A stretch of DNA of 64,000 bases from Chitinophagaceae bacterium (GCA_016710935.1 JADJTY010000001.1:310001-374000); one strand, 5' to 3'. Positions 35,917 to 44,746 are shown, counted from the stretch's first letter. Numbers and translations: made by a program. Notes: generated by a model from the sequence alone, not told the origin.

Positions 35917-37161
35917 TTATAATTGCTCGTTTTGGATCTGCCTGATGGTATCGCCGATAGGGAGATCTAATGCCGAAGCAGCAGCCATGCAACCGGCTGC
36001 ATAACCGGTTTGCAAACAAATACCCATTACACGGGCACTTGCAATGGCACCATCTGTTGCAGAAATATTGCGGCCGGCAAAAAATAAATTACCAATAGTG
36101 TTTGAGTGTAGACAACCAGCCGGCACCTGGTAATAATCATCTAATGTAAAGTAATGAATATTTACCCGCCTGTTCTGCTCCCATATCTCAACAGGCCAGG
36201 AGGCATTGGCAATAGCATTATCAAATTTTTTGCAGCTGAGTACATCTTCTTCGGTAAGTAGATATTTTCCAGTGCTGCGCTGGCCAGTTCTAATGCCTAT
36301 TTCAGGTGCAATATGAACAAGGCTTGCATTTTTAAATGCATCTACCTGTTTAATTAAAAACTGCGAAAGGTTCTCCACAAAACCAAGGGCAACAGTTCTT
36401 AACTCCTGTAAATTTCCCGGAGCATAGGTAACAGCCAGGGGGATACCAATTTTAAGGTTAACACAATTATTTTTTAAAGAACCCTGCACTACATAAACAC
36501 GGTCGTAAAAATCGCCTAAAATATTATTGTCGATGGCAGAGCGTAATGCCTTCATCATGATCATGCCCAGCTTAAATTCATTTTCTTCTGCAACGCCCTG
36601 CATGGTAAAAACCTGTGCCGCAGCCTGGTAATTTTCGCTTTTTATTAATGGTAAATTTGCAGCCTGGCTTATTACGCTATCGCCAGAGCAGTCTATAAGC
36701 GCATGCAGGTTAATAGTAACCGGGTTACCAGCAGCAATGATGTGAACGGATTTTAGTTGCTGATCTTCAACAGTAACATGTTCCAACACCGCATTGAAGT
36801 AAATGCCAATTTTGTGTTCGTTTATTAAATTAAGACATATCTCTTTAAATGCTTCAACTTGATAGGGTAAATAATGAACGCCTTCAGGACTGAACAGTGG
36901 TGAAGTATTTGATTGTACCCGTAATTCTTCGGCAAATTCTTTTGTAAATCCTTTTACAATGTATTCCGATTTTTCGTTTTTACTGAAGTGGTATAAGCCA
37001 CAAATGGTACCTACTTCAGCAGTAGTTGCCTTTCCGCCCAGGTAGGAATTTCGCTCTATCAGCATAACCTGTAATCCTTTGCGGGCAGCCGCTACAGCTG
37101 CAGCAACACCTGCCGAGCCACCACCTAAAACAACAACATCTGTTTGCAGCACAGTTTCCAT
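35917..37161 (-). CDS. FAD-dependent oxidoreductase
   Basis: A 414-residue flavoprotein opening with TDVVVLGGGSAGVAAAVAAA, then MLIERNSYLGGKATTAEVG, as in the FAD_oxidored family. The C-terminal NLFFAGRNISATDGAIASAR closes the flavin site. The substrate is probably the carrier-bound or released product of the neighbouring ligase and acyltransferase. It lies two bases from the condensation-like gene and 13 from the ligase gene, so the three are tightly coupled. No signal peptide. Confidence 0.82.
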   Translation of the reverse strand: METVLQTDVVVLGGGSAGVAAAVAAARKGLQVMLIERNSYLGGKATTAEVGTICGLYHFSKNEKSEYIVKGFTKEFAEELRVQSNTSPLFSPEGVHYLPYQVEAFKEICLNLINEHKIGIYFNAVLEHVTVEDQQLKSVHIIAAGNPVTINLHALIDCSGDSVISQAANLPLIKSENYQAAAQVFTMQGVAEENEFKLGMIMMKALRSAIDNNILGDFYDRVYVVQGSLKNNCVNLKIGIPLAVTYAPGNLQELRTVALGFVENLSQFLIKQVDAFKNASLVHIAPEIGIRTGQRSTGKYLLTEEDVLSCKKFDNAIANASWPVEIWEQNRRVNIHYFTLDDYYQVPAGCLHSNTIGNLFFAGRNISATDGAIASARVMGICLQTGYAAGCMAAASALDLPIGDTIRQIQNEQL

Positions 37162-37163
37162 AC

Positions 37164-38477
37164 TTAACAGTTAAGTAAAATTTCTTTTAATTTTTGCTCA
37201 ATTAAAAGTAGTTCATTGTGGTTGATAATTTCGGGTGAGTAGGCAATATTTATATCAAGCGCCTGATCGTGTTTTAAAAAAACAAAAGTTAATCCCGGCG
37301 GAAAAGTTAAAGCCGGCGTCATGGTAAGTTTACTGAGCGGTTCGCCAAATAAAGATTTTAAATCATTGAAATTATCCCCGGTGGAAGTGTAAAGAAAACT
37401 TGCAAAAACTCCCTTTCCTGTCCGGCTTACCAAAAAATAATATAACCAAAGCGGAACGTGTCGCATCATGTTGAGGAACATGGTATACTTCTGCGGAATG
37501 CGGTCTTTTATCTGTGCCTTCATTTGCTCACTTAAACATTTTACGGTTTGCGGTACATTATTCAACTCATCTTTGGTAAGGCGGTAGAATAAAAAAGAAA
37601 CGCAGTTTGAGATCAAGGGCCCTGCAGAACCTTTTAACCTGCCATCGTACGGCACGGGCAGCCAAAGATCGCCCGGTTTATTTTTTTGCCTGTTCAATGA
37701 TTGTATAACATGTGCACAGCAGGCAATGAAATACAAAGTGGGCCCAAAACGAGAGCCCGCCTTAACTGCATGGTCGCTTATGATCGCTGTTTCATCAACA
37801 GTAAAAGGAATTGTTTTATTTAGTGTTCTGTCATCATTATTTATGGTGCCGGCATCAGCAATGGAATAAACCGGCGGACGTGATGATGTTTGTACAAATT
37901 TTTTAACCTTGTACATGTTCCGTATGTATGTGATAACACCAGTATGTTTTTCTTTAGCCGGAAAAAAAATATCAAAATTGTGTGGTTTGTTTTCTGAGAT
38001 CAGGTTTAAATGTTCAAACAGCAGCGTGGTGCCTTTTGCATCAAGTAAAATATGGTTCCAGGATAAAACAAATGCACAGCTGCCGGATGGGTAGTAAACA
38101 AGATCGGCTTCTATGAATCTTTCCGACTCAATGGTAATATCTCTTATTAAAATGTCTCCGGGAATTTCATTTTCATTTGCTGACTCATGCCGGCGAAGGA
38201 TGATCTCTCTACCGGCATCAGTATATTTCCAGCAAGGCTTTTTTAACAAAGATCCATGCACCAGTTTAATATTACAAAGCCAGTAAATAACCGGTGAACT
38301 CTTTAGTATACCTGCTGTTTTCTCAAAAGACAGGGCGTTGGAAAAATAAAATACTTTGCGCATAACATTACCGCCTGCACCATGCTTTTTTGCATGCTTA
38401 TCCAGTACCAGGTGAAAACAATCTGCGCCGCTTAAGATTACTTTTTCGGGAAGATCAGATTTAGTGAAAGGTGTCAT
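37164..38477 (-). CDS. Condensation-domain-like acyltransferase
   Basis: A 437-residue protein of the CoA/carrier-dependent acyltransferase fold. The active-site HxxxD appears as NHILLDAKG near residue 148, equivalent to the HHxxxDG of nonribosomal condensation domains and PapA-type ester synthases. Near the middle, WLPVPYDGRLKGSAGPLISN and later TPALTFPPGLTF fit the latch and C-terminal half. It probably joins an acyl group from the adjacent carrier protein to an amine or alcohol. Full domain length, no fused domains. The acceptor is unknown. Confidence 0.72.
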   Translation of the reverse strand: MTPFTKSDLPEKVILSGADCFHLVLDKHAKKHGAGGNVMRKVFYFSNALSFEKTAGILKSSPVIYWLCNIKLVHGSLLKKPCWKYTDAGREIILRRHESANENEIPGDILIRDITIESERFIEADLVYYPSGSCAFVLSWNHILLDAKGTTLLFEHLNLISENKPHNFDIFFPAKEKHTGVITYIRNMYKVKKFVQTSSRPPVYSIADAGTINNDDRTLNKTIPFTVDETAIISDHAVKAGSRFGPTLYFIACCAHVIQSLNRQKNKPGDLWLPVPYDGRLKGSAGPLISNCVSFLFYRLTKDELNNVPQTVKCLSEQMKAQIKDRIPQKYTMFLNMMRHVPLWLYYFLVSRTGKGVFASFLYTSTGDNFNDLKSLFGEPLSKLTMTPALTFPPGLTFVFLKHDQALDINIAYSPEIINHNELLLIEQKLKEILLNC

Positions 38478-38488
38478 GCTATTGATCT

Positions 38489-38743
38489 TTAAGATGCGTC
38501 CGGCATCAGTTCCACCACTGTTGAAGCAAGCGCCTGAATGGTTTTAAAATTATCCGGCACCAGTTTTTCATCGGGTATAGAAACGCCAAACCTGCGTTCT
38601 ATAAAAAGGATGATCTCAACAGTAGAAAAAGAATCAATACCCACCTGTTTTAAATTGGTGTCTGCATTAACCTGTACCGCTTCTGCCAGAATATTATTCT
38701 CGATGTATTTTTTTATTTCTGATATGATGATGTTTGTATCCAT
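38489..38743 (-). CDS. Acyl/peptidyl carrier protein
   Basis: An 84-residue four-helix carrier. The phosphopantetheine serine lies in VGIDSFSTVEII. The protein is acidic overall and of normal length. It is encoded between the ABC permease (4 bases away) and the condensation-like protein (11 bases), and would shuttle the acid activated by the ligase. A dedicated phosphopantetheinyl transferase is not seen in the window. Confidence 0.9.
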   Translation of the reverse strand: MDTNIIISEIKKYIENNILAEAVQVNADTNLKQVGIDSFSTVEIILFIERRFGVSIPDEKLVPDNFKTIQALASTVVELMPDAS

Positions 38744-38747
38744 GATT

Positions 38748-40031
38748 TTAAACGGTTCTTTTTTTATGGTTTGCGAGGTATGATATGCCCATCATTGCAA
38801 AAAAGAATCCCATTAATTTTATTGCGTATGGTAAAATATCTGCAACGCCCCCGCCTCTTAAAAATAATTTATAAAAGCCCTCCAGCGACCAGTTTAAGGG
38901 AGAGAAGGCACTGATATTACGCATTACTTCGGGCATTACATAACTGGGCACCCATATACCGCCCAGGGCCGATAACAATAAAATAGAGAGTGAACCCATG
39001 ATGGCTGCCTGGTGATCGGTTGTTGCAAGCGTACCCACGGTAACGCCAAACCCGGTAGCCGCAAAAGACGTAGCCAGGGTTAATATAAAAATGCCCATCA
39101 TGCTGTTGCCTAATACCAAAGCCGGTAAACCCATTTGCGGTAATAAAAATTTACCCACAGCCAGCATCAGCAAAAACTGGATCAGGCAAACCAATACATA
39201 CACCAGTATCTTTCCGTTTATCAATAATAAATAAGGGGTAGGCATGGTGTGCAGCCTGAACACACTGCCTTCGGTTTTTTCTTTTAAGATGCTGTTTGAT
39301 AAGGGTATGGCAATAAAGAACATGGCAAAGATCGTCCAGGCGGGTACGTTATGCTGTACTGCATTGGGAACGATCTGTTCGGTTGCTGTTGATGCAAAAA
39401 TCTCTTTATACCGGATGATCTGCGATTGTTGATAAGCGTTCCCGGGTGTATTTTGTTTGTCAGGAATCACTTCAGAGATCTGTTCAGAAAAGGTCTGGAA
39501 CATGATCTTTGTTTTTATCTCCGAAATGAACTCACGCAGGTTGCTGGTAACGGCGTTTAAAAAGGATTTTTTGGCAACAGGGTCTATAAGGATCACTATC
39601 TCCACAGAGTCGGTTTGTTTTTGCAGGCTGTCTGTTCCGTTTAATGTTTCGCTAACCATGGCCGATACATTTTTACGGATGGATGCTGTAGCACCTTTGG
39701 GTATAACAATGCCAATAAGAAACTTTCCTTCACTTACAGCTTTTAAAGCAGATTCGCTGCTGGCGGGCTTCCCGTCAATACTATCGCTAACGTAACAAAG
39801 GTCGGTAGAAAGTAATCCCTGTTTGATCTGGTGACTTAAAGAATCGTTATCATGATCAACAAAAACAACCGGTATCCCTTTTTCGTTAATGGATTTAAAG
39901 GCGGAATCCTGAATCAACGTCATTACTAAAATAAGTGCTACCGGCATCAGGAACAAAACAGAAAGCCCTACTTTATCTCTCAAAAGCAGGAGTATTTCTT
40001 TTTTAACCGTAGCCAGTAATTTATTCAACAT
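38748..40031 (-). CDS. ABC-2 type permease
   Basis: A 427-residue membrane protein with one N-terminal helix (VGLSVLFLMPVALILVMTL), a large extracytoplasmic domain of about 190 residues, and a cluster of five helices at the C-terminus beginning WTIFAMFFIAIPLSNSILKE, which is typical of YhgE/DrrB-like ABC-2 permeases. The gene overlaps its ATPase by one base. It probably exports the product of the downstream enzymes. Confidence 0.85.
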   Translation of the reverse strand: MLNKLLATVKKEILLLLRDKVGLSVLFLMPVALILVMTLIQDSAFKSINEKGIPVVFVDHDNDSLSHQIKQGLLSTDLCYVSDSIDGKPASSESALKAVSEGKFLIGIVIPKGATASIRKNVSAMVSETLNGTDSLQKQTDSVEIVILIDPVAKKSFLNAVTSNLREFISEIKTKIMFQTFSEQISEVIPDKQNTPGNAYQQSQIIRYKEIFASTATEQIVPNAVQHNVPAWTIFAMFFIAIPLSNSILKEKTEGSVFRLHTMPTPYLLLINGKILVYVLVCLIQFLLMLAVGKFLLPQMGLPALVLGNSMMGIFILTLATSFAATGFGVTVGTLATTDHQAAIMGSLSILLLSALGGIWVPSYVMPEVMRNISAFSPLNWSLEGFYKLFLRGGGVADILPYAIKLMGFFFAMMGISYLANHKKRTV

Positions 40032-40783
40032 CAGTCTCTTAATTTTCGGTTGGTTAAATTTAAAAATACATGCTCCAGGTTGGTTGATCCTGCATTGCGG
40101 CTGATCAGTTCAGCAGGCGTTCCTTCGGTTAAAATATTCCCATGATCGATAATCGAAACACGGGTACAAAAATTTTGAGCCTCTTCCATGTGGTGAGAAG
40201 TGTATATAATGGTTGTACCGGCCGCATTAATTTCTTTTAAATGCTGAATAATCACATTGCGGCTATGCACATCCACACCAACAGTAGGTTCATCTAAAAA
40301 TAAAATAGCGGGATTGTGCAAAACACCGGCAATTAAATTTACCCGTCTTTTCATTCCGCCGGAATAAGTTGATACACGCCTGTTTGATGCATCTATCAAA
40401 CTCAGCTTTTGTAGCCAGGTTTCAATTTTTTCATTCAGGTCTTTGCCGTGCAGGCCGTACATGCTGCCATAAAACGCCAGGTTTTCACGTGCCGTAAGCG
40501 TTGGATATAAGGCAATATCCTGTGGTACAATACCAATCATATTTTTTACAGAAGCCAGTTCTGTGTGCAGATCTTTGCCATCAATCAGCACTTTTCCGCC
40601 GGTGGCGGGAAAAAGACCACAAAGGATAGAGATGGTGGTTGTTTTACCGGCACCGTTTGGTCCCAGTAAGCCAAAGATCTCGTTTCGGTTTATTGAAAAA
40701 GAAATGCCGTTAACTGCCGGTTCGGTGGCATTTTTAAAAGTTTTGGTTAAATTTTCTATCTCTATAATAACCGGATTACTCAT
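40031..40783 (-). CDS. ABC transporter ATP-binding protein
   Basis: Walker A GLLGPNGAGKTTT, signature YSGGMKRRVNLIAG, Walker B ILFLDEPTVGVD and the H-loop YTSHHMEEA are all present, the usual set for DrrA-type ABC-2 ATPases. ATG at 40783 is chosen over a TTG seven codons upstream because the domain begins right after it. It is the first gene of a six-gene minus-strand operon; the promoter should lie in the 118 bases before the desaturase stop at 40902. Confidence 0.9.
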   Translation of the reverse strand: MSNPVIIEIENLTKTFKNATEPAVNGISFSINRNEIFGLLGPNGAGKTTTISILCGLFPATGGKVLIDGKDLHTELASVKNMIGIVPQDIALYPTLTARENLAFYGSMYGLHGKDLNEKIETWLQKLSLIDASNRRVSTYSGGMKRRVNLIAGVLHNPAILFLDEPTVGVDVHSRNVIIQHLKEINAAGTTIIYTSHHMEEAQNFCTRVSIIDHGNILTEGTPAELISRNAGSTNLEHVFLNLTNRKLRD

Positions 40784-40901
40784 GCTGTTTATCCCATTGT
40801 ACAAAGGGAAGTTATCTGTAATATTTTAATTGAAATTGTTTGCCAGCTTCTTTTTAATAAAGTGTGCAAATTTAATCTAAATAAGCTGTCCTGTATCAAT
40901 T

Positions 40902-42377
40902 TTACGGGATTAAATCGGTAGTGATCTTGGCAGAACACAGGCATAGGGGAATGCTGGGGCCCGGGTGAACACTGCCTCCGCAGAAGTATAAATTTTTAAT
41001 ATCTTTTGAAAAATTAGCATGTCTTAAAAATGCGGCGAATTTATTATTGGAACTATTGCCGTAAATAGCGCCAAAAGCACTGGAAGTACGGCTTTCAATA
41101 ACGCGGGGATCAAAAACCATTTCACTGGCTATCAGTGGCCTGATATCTGTTTTTAATATCCGGTTCACTTTCAGGATCATATTTTCACGGGCTTCTGTAA
41201 TAAACATATCCCAGTCCTGTCCCTGGTTATTGGGTACATTAATAAAGGCAAACCAGTTCTCACATCCGGGCGGGGCATCCGTTGGCGTATGTTTACTGGT
41301 AATGTTTACGTAAATGGTTGGATCGTGATAAATGGATTTCTTTTTAAAAATGGTATCAAATTCTTCTTCATAATTTTCGGCAAAGAGGATATTGTGCAAT
41401 CCCAGTTCTTTAAATTCCTTATTAATACCCCAGTAAAAAATAATGCCGGAACTTGATTTTGGCTGATCGAGGGTTTTTGCCGGGCGCTTTACCTGGGGCA
41501 TTAATTTTTTATAACTGTTGTACACATCCATGTTGCTGATCACAACATCAAATGCTTCCGTTCCGTTATCTGTTTGTACGCCGGTTATTTTTTTATTGGC
41601 AATCAGAATTTCCCTTACCGGTGTTCCATAATGAAAGGTTACCCCAATATCTTTTGCCAGTTTTGCCAGTGATGCAGTAATACTAACCATGCCTCCTTCG
41701 GGATAAAAAGCACCCTTTACAATTTCCACATGTGCAATAACATTTAAGGTGGCAGGCGATAAGTAAGGGCTGGAGCCGTTATACGTAGCATAGCGGTTAA
41801 ATATTTGTACAAGCCTGCTGTCTTTAAATGATTTTTTATTGGCACCGGCCATGGTATCAAAAGCACCAATTTTTCCAAAGTTTAAAATGCCCCGCAATAC
41901 CGGCCAGGTAAAAAAGTTTTTAAGGCGGTGCAATGAATTTTTTAAGAAGACCTCATCGGTAAGGTTGTAAACGGTTTCTGTTTTATCCAGGTATTTAATG
42001 ATGTCTTCTTTTTTGTCTTTTGTTTTAGCGGCCAGTTGTTCGGCAAATTTTTCTTTGCCGTGATAAGCATCTAAAAAAGTTCCGTCCTCAAAAAAATATT
42101 TATAAACGGGGTCTAATGGTATATAATTAAAATGATCACGTGGATTTTTGCCGGAGAGGATGAACAGCTCATCAACATATTGCGGCATGGTAAATACGGA
42201 TGGTCCCATATCAAAGCGGTAACCATCTTTGGTTTCGGATGAGCATTTGCCGCCCGGGAAAGTATTGGCCTCAAAAACGGTTACTGTATAACCCTTATTG
42301 CGCATGCGTATAGCAGCACCCAAACCAGATACGCCGGCACCAATAACAGCGCATTTCTTATTATTTTCTGTAATCAT
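40902..42377 (-). CDS. CrtI-family carotenoid desaturase, possibly CrtD-like
   Basis: About 491 residues starting at the ATG at 42377; a TTG 36 bases upstream is less likely. FAD motif AVIGAGVSGLGAAIRMRNKG, then FPGGKCSSETKDGYRFDMGP, and the C-terminal YFCGGSVHPGPSIPLCL, where CGGSVHPGPSIP replaces the GQLTVPGPGVPP of the crtI here. The difference suggests a distinct role such as 1-hydroxycarotenoid 3,4-desaturation (CrtD) alongside the CruF-like hydratase. It is separated from the crt operon by the carrier-protein operon. Family certain, exact reaction inferred. Confidence 0.8.
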   Translation of the reverse strand: MITENNKKCAVIGAGVSGLGAAIRMRNKGYTVTVFEANTFPGGKCSSETKDGYRFDMGPSVFTMPQYVDELFILSGKNPRDHFNYIPLDPVYKYFFEDGTFLDAYHGKEKFAEQLAAKTKDKKEDIIKYLDKTETVYNLTDEVFLKNSLHRLKNFFTWPVLRGILNFGKIGAFDTMAGANKKSFKDSRLVQIFNRYATYNGSSPYLSPATLNVIAHVEIVKGAFYPEGGMVSITASLAKLAKDIGVTFHYGTPVREILIANKKITGVQTDNGTEAFDVVISNMDVYNSYKKLMPQVKRPAKTLDQPKSSSGIIFYWGINKEFKELGLHNILFAENYEEEFDTIFKKKSIYHDPTIYVNITSKHTPTDAPPGCENWFAFINVPNNQGQDWDMFITEARENMILKVNRILKTDIRPLIASEMVFDPRVIESRTSSAFGAIYGNSSNNKFAAFLRHANFSKDIKNLYFCGGSVHPGPSIPLCLCSAKITTDLIP

Positions 42378-42510
42378 AAATTTTTGCTTGCGGGCAAAAT
42401 TAAATGATTTCAATATTTAATTTTCAGGAAAAGATGGAGGCATGATGTAAATCATCTCCTGCCTGGTTTAGGCTTACGGGACAGGAACCTGCCCATGATG
42501 AAAGTAAGAA

Positions 42511-42645
42511 TTAAGCTGAAATACCTACGTCCAGTATGCCTACTCCCAGATCTTCTTCAGTGTAGATATAGGTTGGTTTTTTTGATATAGCTATTGAGGT
42601 GTTGCTGAATTTCAGTTCATCGGGGTTGTTTAATTGATTTTTCAT
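42511..42645 (-). CDS. Candidate 44-residue small protein
   Basis: An ATG at 42645 opens a 44-codon frame ending in TAA, starting MKNQLNNPDELKFSNTSIA and ending LGVGILDVGISA. It has no Cys, a charged middle (KKPTYIYTEED) and a small hydrophobic tail; the split into a polar leader and a short Gly/Ser tail loosely recalls precursor peptides. A 14-base palindrome lies 18 bases upstream. The CrtI-family gene begins 133 bases downstream on the same strand. No homologue is recognised; it may not be expressed. Confidence 0.4.
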   Translation of the reverse strand: MKNQLNNPDELKFSNTSIAISKKPTYIYTEEDLGVGILDVGISA

Positions 42646-42662
42646 TTTCTTTTGTTTTAATA

Positions 42663-42676
42663 AATACCATGGTATT
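42663..42676. promoter_or_regulatory. 14-base perfect palindrome, possible operator
   Basis: AATACCATGGTATT is its own reverse complement. It sits just upstream of the 44-codon frame and downstream of the umuC 3' end, in otherwise noncoding AT-rich DNA. A dimeric regulator could bind it. The 120 bases between it and the umuC tail show no other feature I can support. Confidence 0.35.
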
Positions 42677-42799
42677 AAAACCATGCCAGAATGGATGTTG
42701 GTTATTTTATTAACGGGGAATAAGGAAAATTATTACGTGCCAGACTACTTGCATATTATAATAATATAATGTTGGGGCCAGCCTGTAAAAAGAATTTTT

Positions 42800-42949
42800 T
42801 CACTTTACTTTATATAATTCATCCCAGCGGGTGGTGTAGCGCGGGCTTCTTAATTCCTGGCGCATTTTCCAATCCCGTTTCATGCCCGAGCTGGCAAATT
42901 TCAGTACATCATCACGCATGCTAAAATTTATATTGTCGATCGTTTTCAT
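42800..42949 (-). pseudogene. Displaced C-terminal piece of UmuC
   Basis: This 49-codon frame reads MKTIDNIN and ends KMRQELRSPRYTTRWDELYK-VK, the conserved UmuC C-terminal end, but it is out of frame with the body. Its ATG overlaps the stop of the main fragment as TGATG, so reinitiation could yield a separate peptide. Alternatively slippage on the ten-A run yields full-length protein, or the assembly lost one A. Confidence 0.8.
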
Positions 42950-44073
42950 CAGTTTTTTTTTTCATGCTCGCTGGATGGCTTTTCAAAAAGATTGAACTGC
43001 ACTTTATCATCGGGCACAATGCTGCTGAGTATTACGCCGGCCTTTAAATATTTGCTGCCTTTGCGGTACAGTTGCTCTACAAGCGGCATGGCATGTTCAA
43101 TTAATAAATTGGTAAGCGATGTTGCAAAGGGCAGGGTGGTGTACAGCGAAAAACCGGCGGGCTTATACTCGTAGCTGTTGCTGTAATTATTGGTTACCAA
43201 AAATACCGAGATGGTTTTTGCAGCGCAGTTTTGCCGGCGCAGCTTTTCGGCCGCCCTGGTTATGTAGGTGGCAACGGCTTCTCTTAACTCCCGCAGTTCG
43301 TAAACGGGTTTGCCAAACATGCGGGTGGTGGCAATCATTTTTTTTATTTCCAGCGGGTCTTTCATTTCAATGCAGGGCTCTCCGCGCAGTTCTTTAATAA
43401 GCCTTACACCTACTACACCGCCCAGGTTTTTTCTTGCCCAGTCCTCACTCATGTTACGCAGGTCCCAGGCCGTGTTAATATTAAAGAGGCGTAGTTTTTT
43501 TGAGCTGGCACCACCCACACCCCAAACATCTTCTACCGGTGTTTTTTGTAAGCCCTCCATTTGTTGCCGGGGGGTTTGTAATACAATAACACCCTTTGTA
43601 CCCAGCTTATCTTTTTTGGCAAGCCGGTTGGCTACTTTAGATAAAACCTTGGTGGGTGCTACCCCAATAGACACGGGGATGCCGGTCCATAACTCGGTCG
43701 TGTGTTTTAGAAAAACAGCATATTCATACAGCATGGTTTCATCAATGCCGGTGAGATCTAAAAAAGATTCATCAACCGAGTACACTTCCACATGTGGCGA
43801 AAAGCTGCGTAAGGTTTCCATTACCCGCCAGCTGATATCACCATATAAATGATAGTTGCTTGAAAAAACAGCCACCTTGTTTTTTTCTATCTCTTCTTTA
43901 TTTTGATAGTAAGGCCCGGCCATTTGTATGCCCAGGGCTTTGGCTTCATCTGTACGGGATACAATGCAGCCGTCATTATTGCTTAATACCACTACCGGTT
44001 TGCCATGCAGCGATGGTTTAAATAATCTTTCGCAGGCAGCGTAAAAACTGTTGCAATCTACTATGGCTTTCAT
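42949..44073 (-). CDS. umuC: Y-family DNA polymerase UmuC, main fragment
   Basis: Residues begin AIVDCNSFYAACERLFKPSL, with the metal-binding aspartate, and continue VVLSNNDGCIVSRTDEAKA and EVYSVDESFLDLTG, the palm motifs of UmuC. HhH and little-finger parts follow (VEDVWGVGGASSKKL). The frame ends after EHEKKN because of a run of ten A (T at 42953-42962); one extra A would join it to the C-terminal piece at 42800-42949 and give about 424 residues, the usual UmuC size. It lacks the natural C-terminus as read. umuD lies upstream on the same strand beyond a transposase unit. Confidence 0.87.
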   Translation of the reverse strand: MKAIVDCNSFYAACERLFKPSLHGKPVVVLSNNDGCIVSRTDEAKALGIQMAGPYYQNKEEIEKNKVAVFSSNYHLYGDISWRVMETLRSFSPHVEVYSVDESFLDLTGIDETMLYEYAVFLKHTTELWTGIPVSIGVAPTKVLSKVANRLAKKDKLGTKGVIVLQTPRQQMEGLQKTPVEDVWGVGGASSKKLRLFNINTAWDLRNMSEDWARKNLGGVVGVRLIKELRGEPCIEMKDPLEIKKMIATTRMFGKPVYELRELREAVATYITRAAEKLRRQNCAAKTISVFLVTNNYSNSYEYKPAGFSLYTTLPFATSLTNLLIEHAMPLVEQLYRKGSKYLKAGVILSSIVPDDKVQFNLFEKPSSEHEKKN

Positions 44074-44101
44074 GTTTTTTTAAATTAGAAGCTGCCTGTT
44101 A

Positions 44102-44136
44102 AACCCCGTCAGCGGTTGCAAACCCTGACGGCGGTT
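44102..44136. repeat. REP palindrome, copy 1 (left of RAYT)
   Basis: A 35-base hairpin-forming unit opening AACCCCGTCAGCGGTT and closing AACCCTGACGGCGGTT. It is the reverse complement of 44855-44889 except for two central bases. The stem is CCGTCAG/CTGACGG plus GGTT/AACC with one bulged C. It lies 28 bases before umuC. Confidence 0.85.
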
Positions 44137-44152
44137 GTGCAGAGGCCAATTG

Positions 44153-44746
44153 TCATTCTATAATAAATTTTTCTATATCATTGTTCTTAAATCTGCCACT
44201 GTGAGCATTTTTGAAAGCAACTAATCCACCAAACCAATCCAATACTTTTTGAGAAGCTACTATGTTGCAATTGTTTTCTAAAATTGTATGGTAAGATGAG
44301 AACTCCCAATCTTTAAAATCTTTTACAAACTCATGCAGTTGTGCATTAAAGTGACAGTAATAAATCACTGATGTAAGATAATTATCATCATCAATTAATT
44401 TTCTTTCAACCGGAGATTCAAATAAGGGCCCTGTTCTGTTATAAGCCTTGTTAACTGCTTGTGCATACGAATTGAAAAAGTGTGAAAGCTGTTTAGATGC
44501 ATTTAATTGAATTATTCCTTGTCCATTATTTTTAGGTACTGATACGTTTTCTTTTACATAAACCAGCAAATGAAAATGGTTTTTCAATAAAGCATACGCA
44601 AATGTCTCCAGCACATCGGAGCAATAGCGTGTGTATTGTTGCAAAAAGTAATAATAATTACGTTGTTCTTTAAAAATATCTTCTCCATTTACACCCCTGT
44701 TGTAAATGTGAAAATAATTTGCTTCTACTAGTGGTTGTATGTACAT
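44153..44746 (-). CDS. REP-associated tyrosine transposase (RAYT, Y1/HUH family)
   Basis: A 197-residue Y1-type transposase. FHIYNRGVNGEDIF opens the domain, LLKNHFHLLVYVKE carries the HUH metal-binding histidines, and VIYYCHFNAQLHEFVKDF fits the region of the nucleophilic tyrosine. RAYTs cut and join single-stranded REP hairpins. It is flanked by REP palindromes at 44102 and 44855 in opposite orientation and a third, diverged one at 44776. The whole unit sits exactly between umuD and umuC. Confidence 0.88.
   Translation of the reverse strand: MYIQPLVEANYFHIYNRGVNGEDIFKEQRNYYYFLQQYTRYCSDVLETFAYALLKNHFHLLVYVKENVSVPKNNGQGIIQLNASKQLSHFFNSYAQAVNKAYNRTGPLFESPVERKLIDDDNYLTSVIYYCHFNAQLHEFVKDFKDWEFSSYHTILENNCNIVASQKVLDWFGGLVAFKNAHSGRFKNNDIEKFIIE

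Noticed and set aside
34461..38743. Flexirubin or aryl-polyene cluster
   Set aside because: No ketosynthase, dehydratase or ammonia-lyase genes are present; the gene content does not match.
43310..43852. A 180-codon open frame on the + strand antisense to umuC
   Set aside because: It lies wholly inside the well-supported umuC and has no family pattern; it follows from umuC codon use on the other strand.
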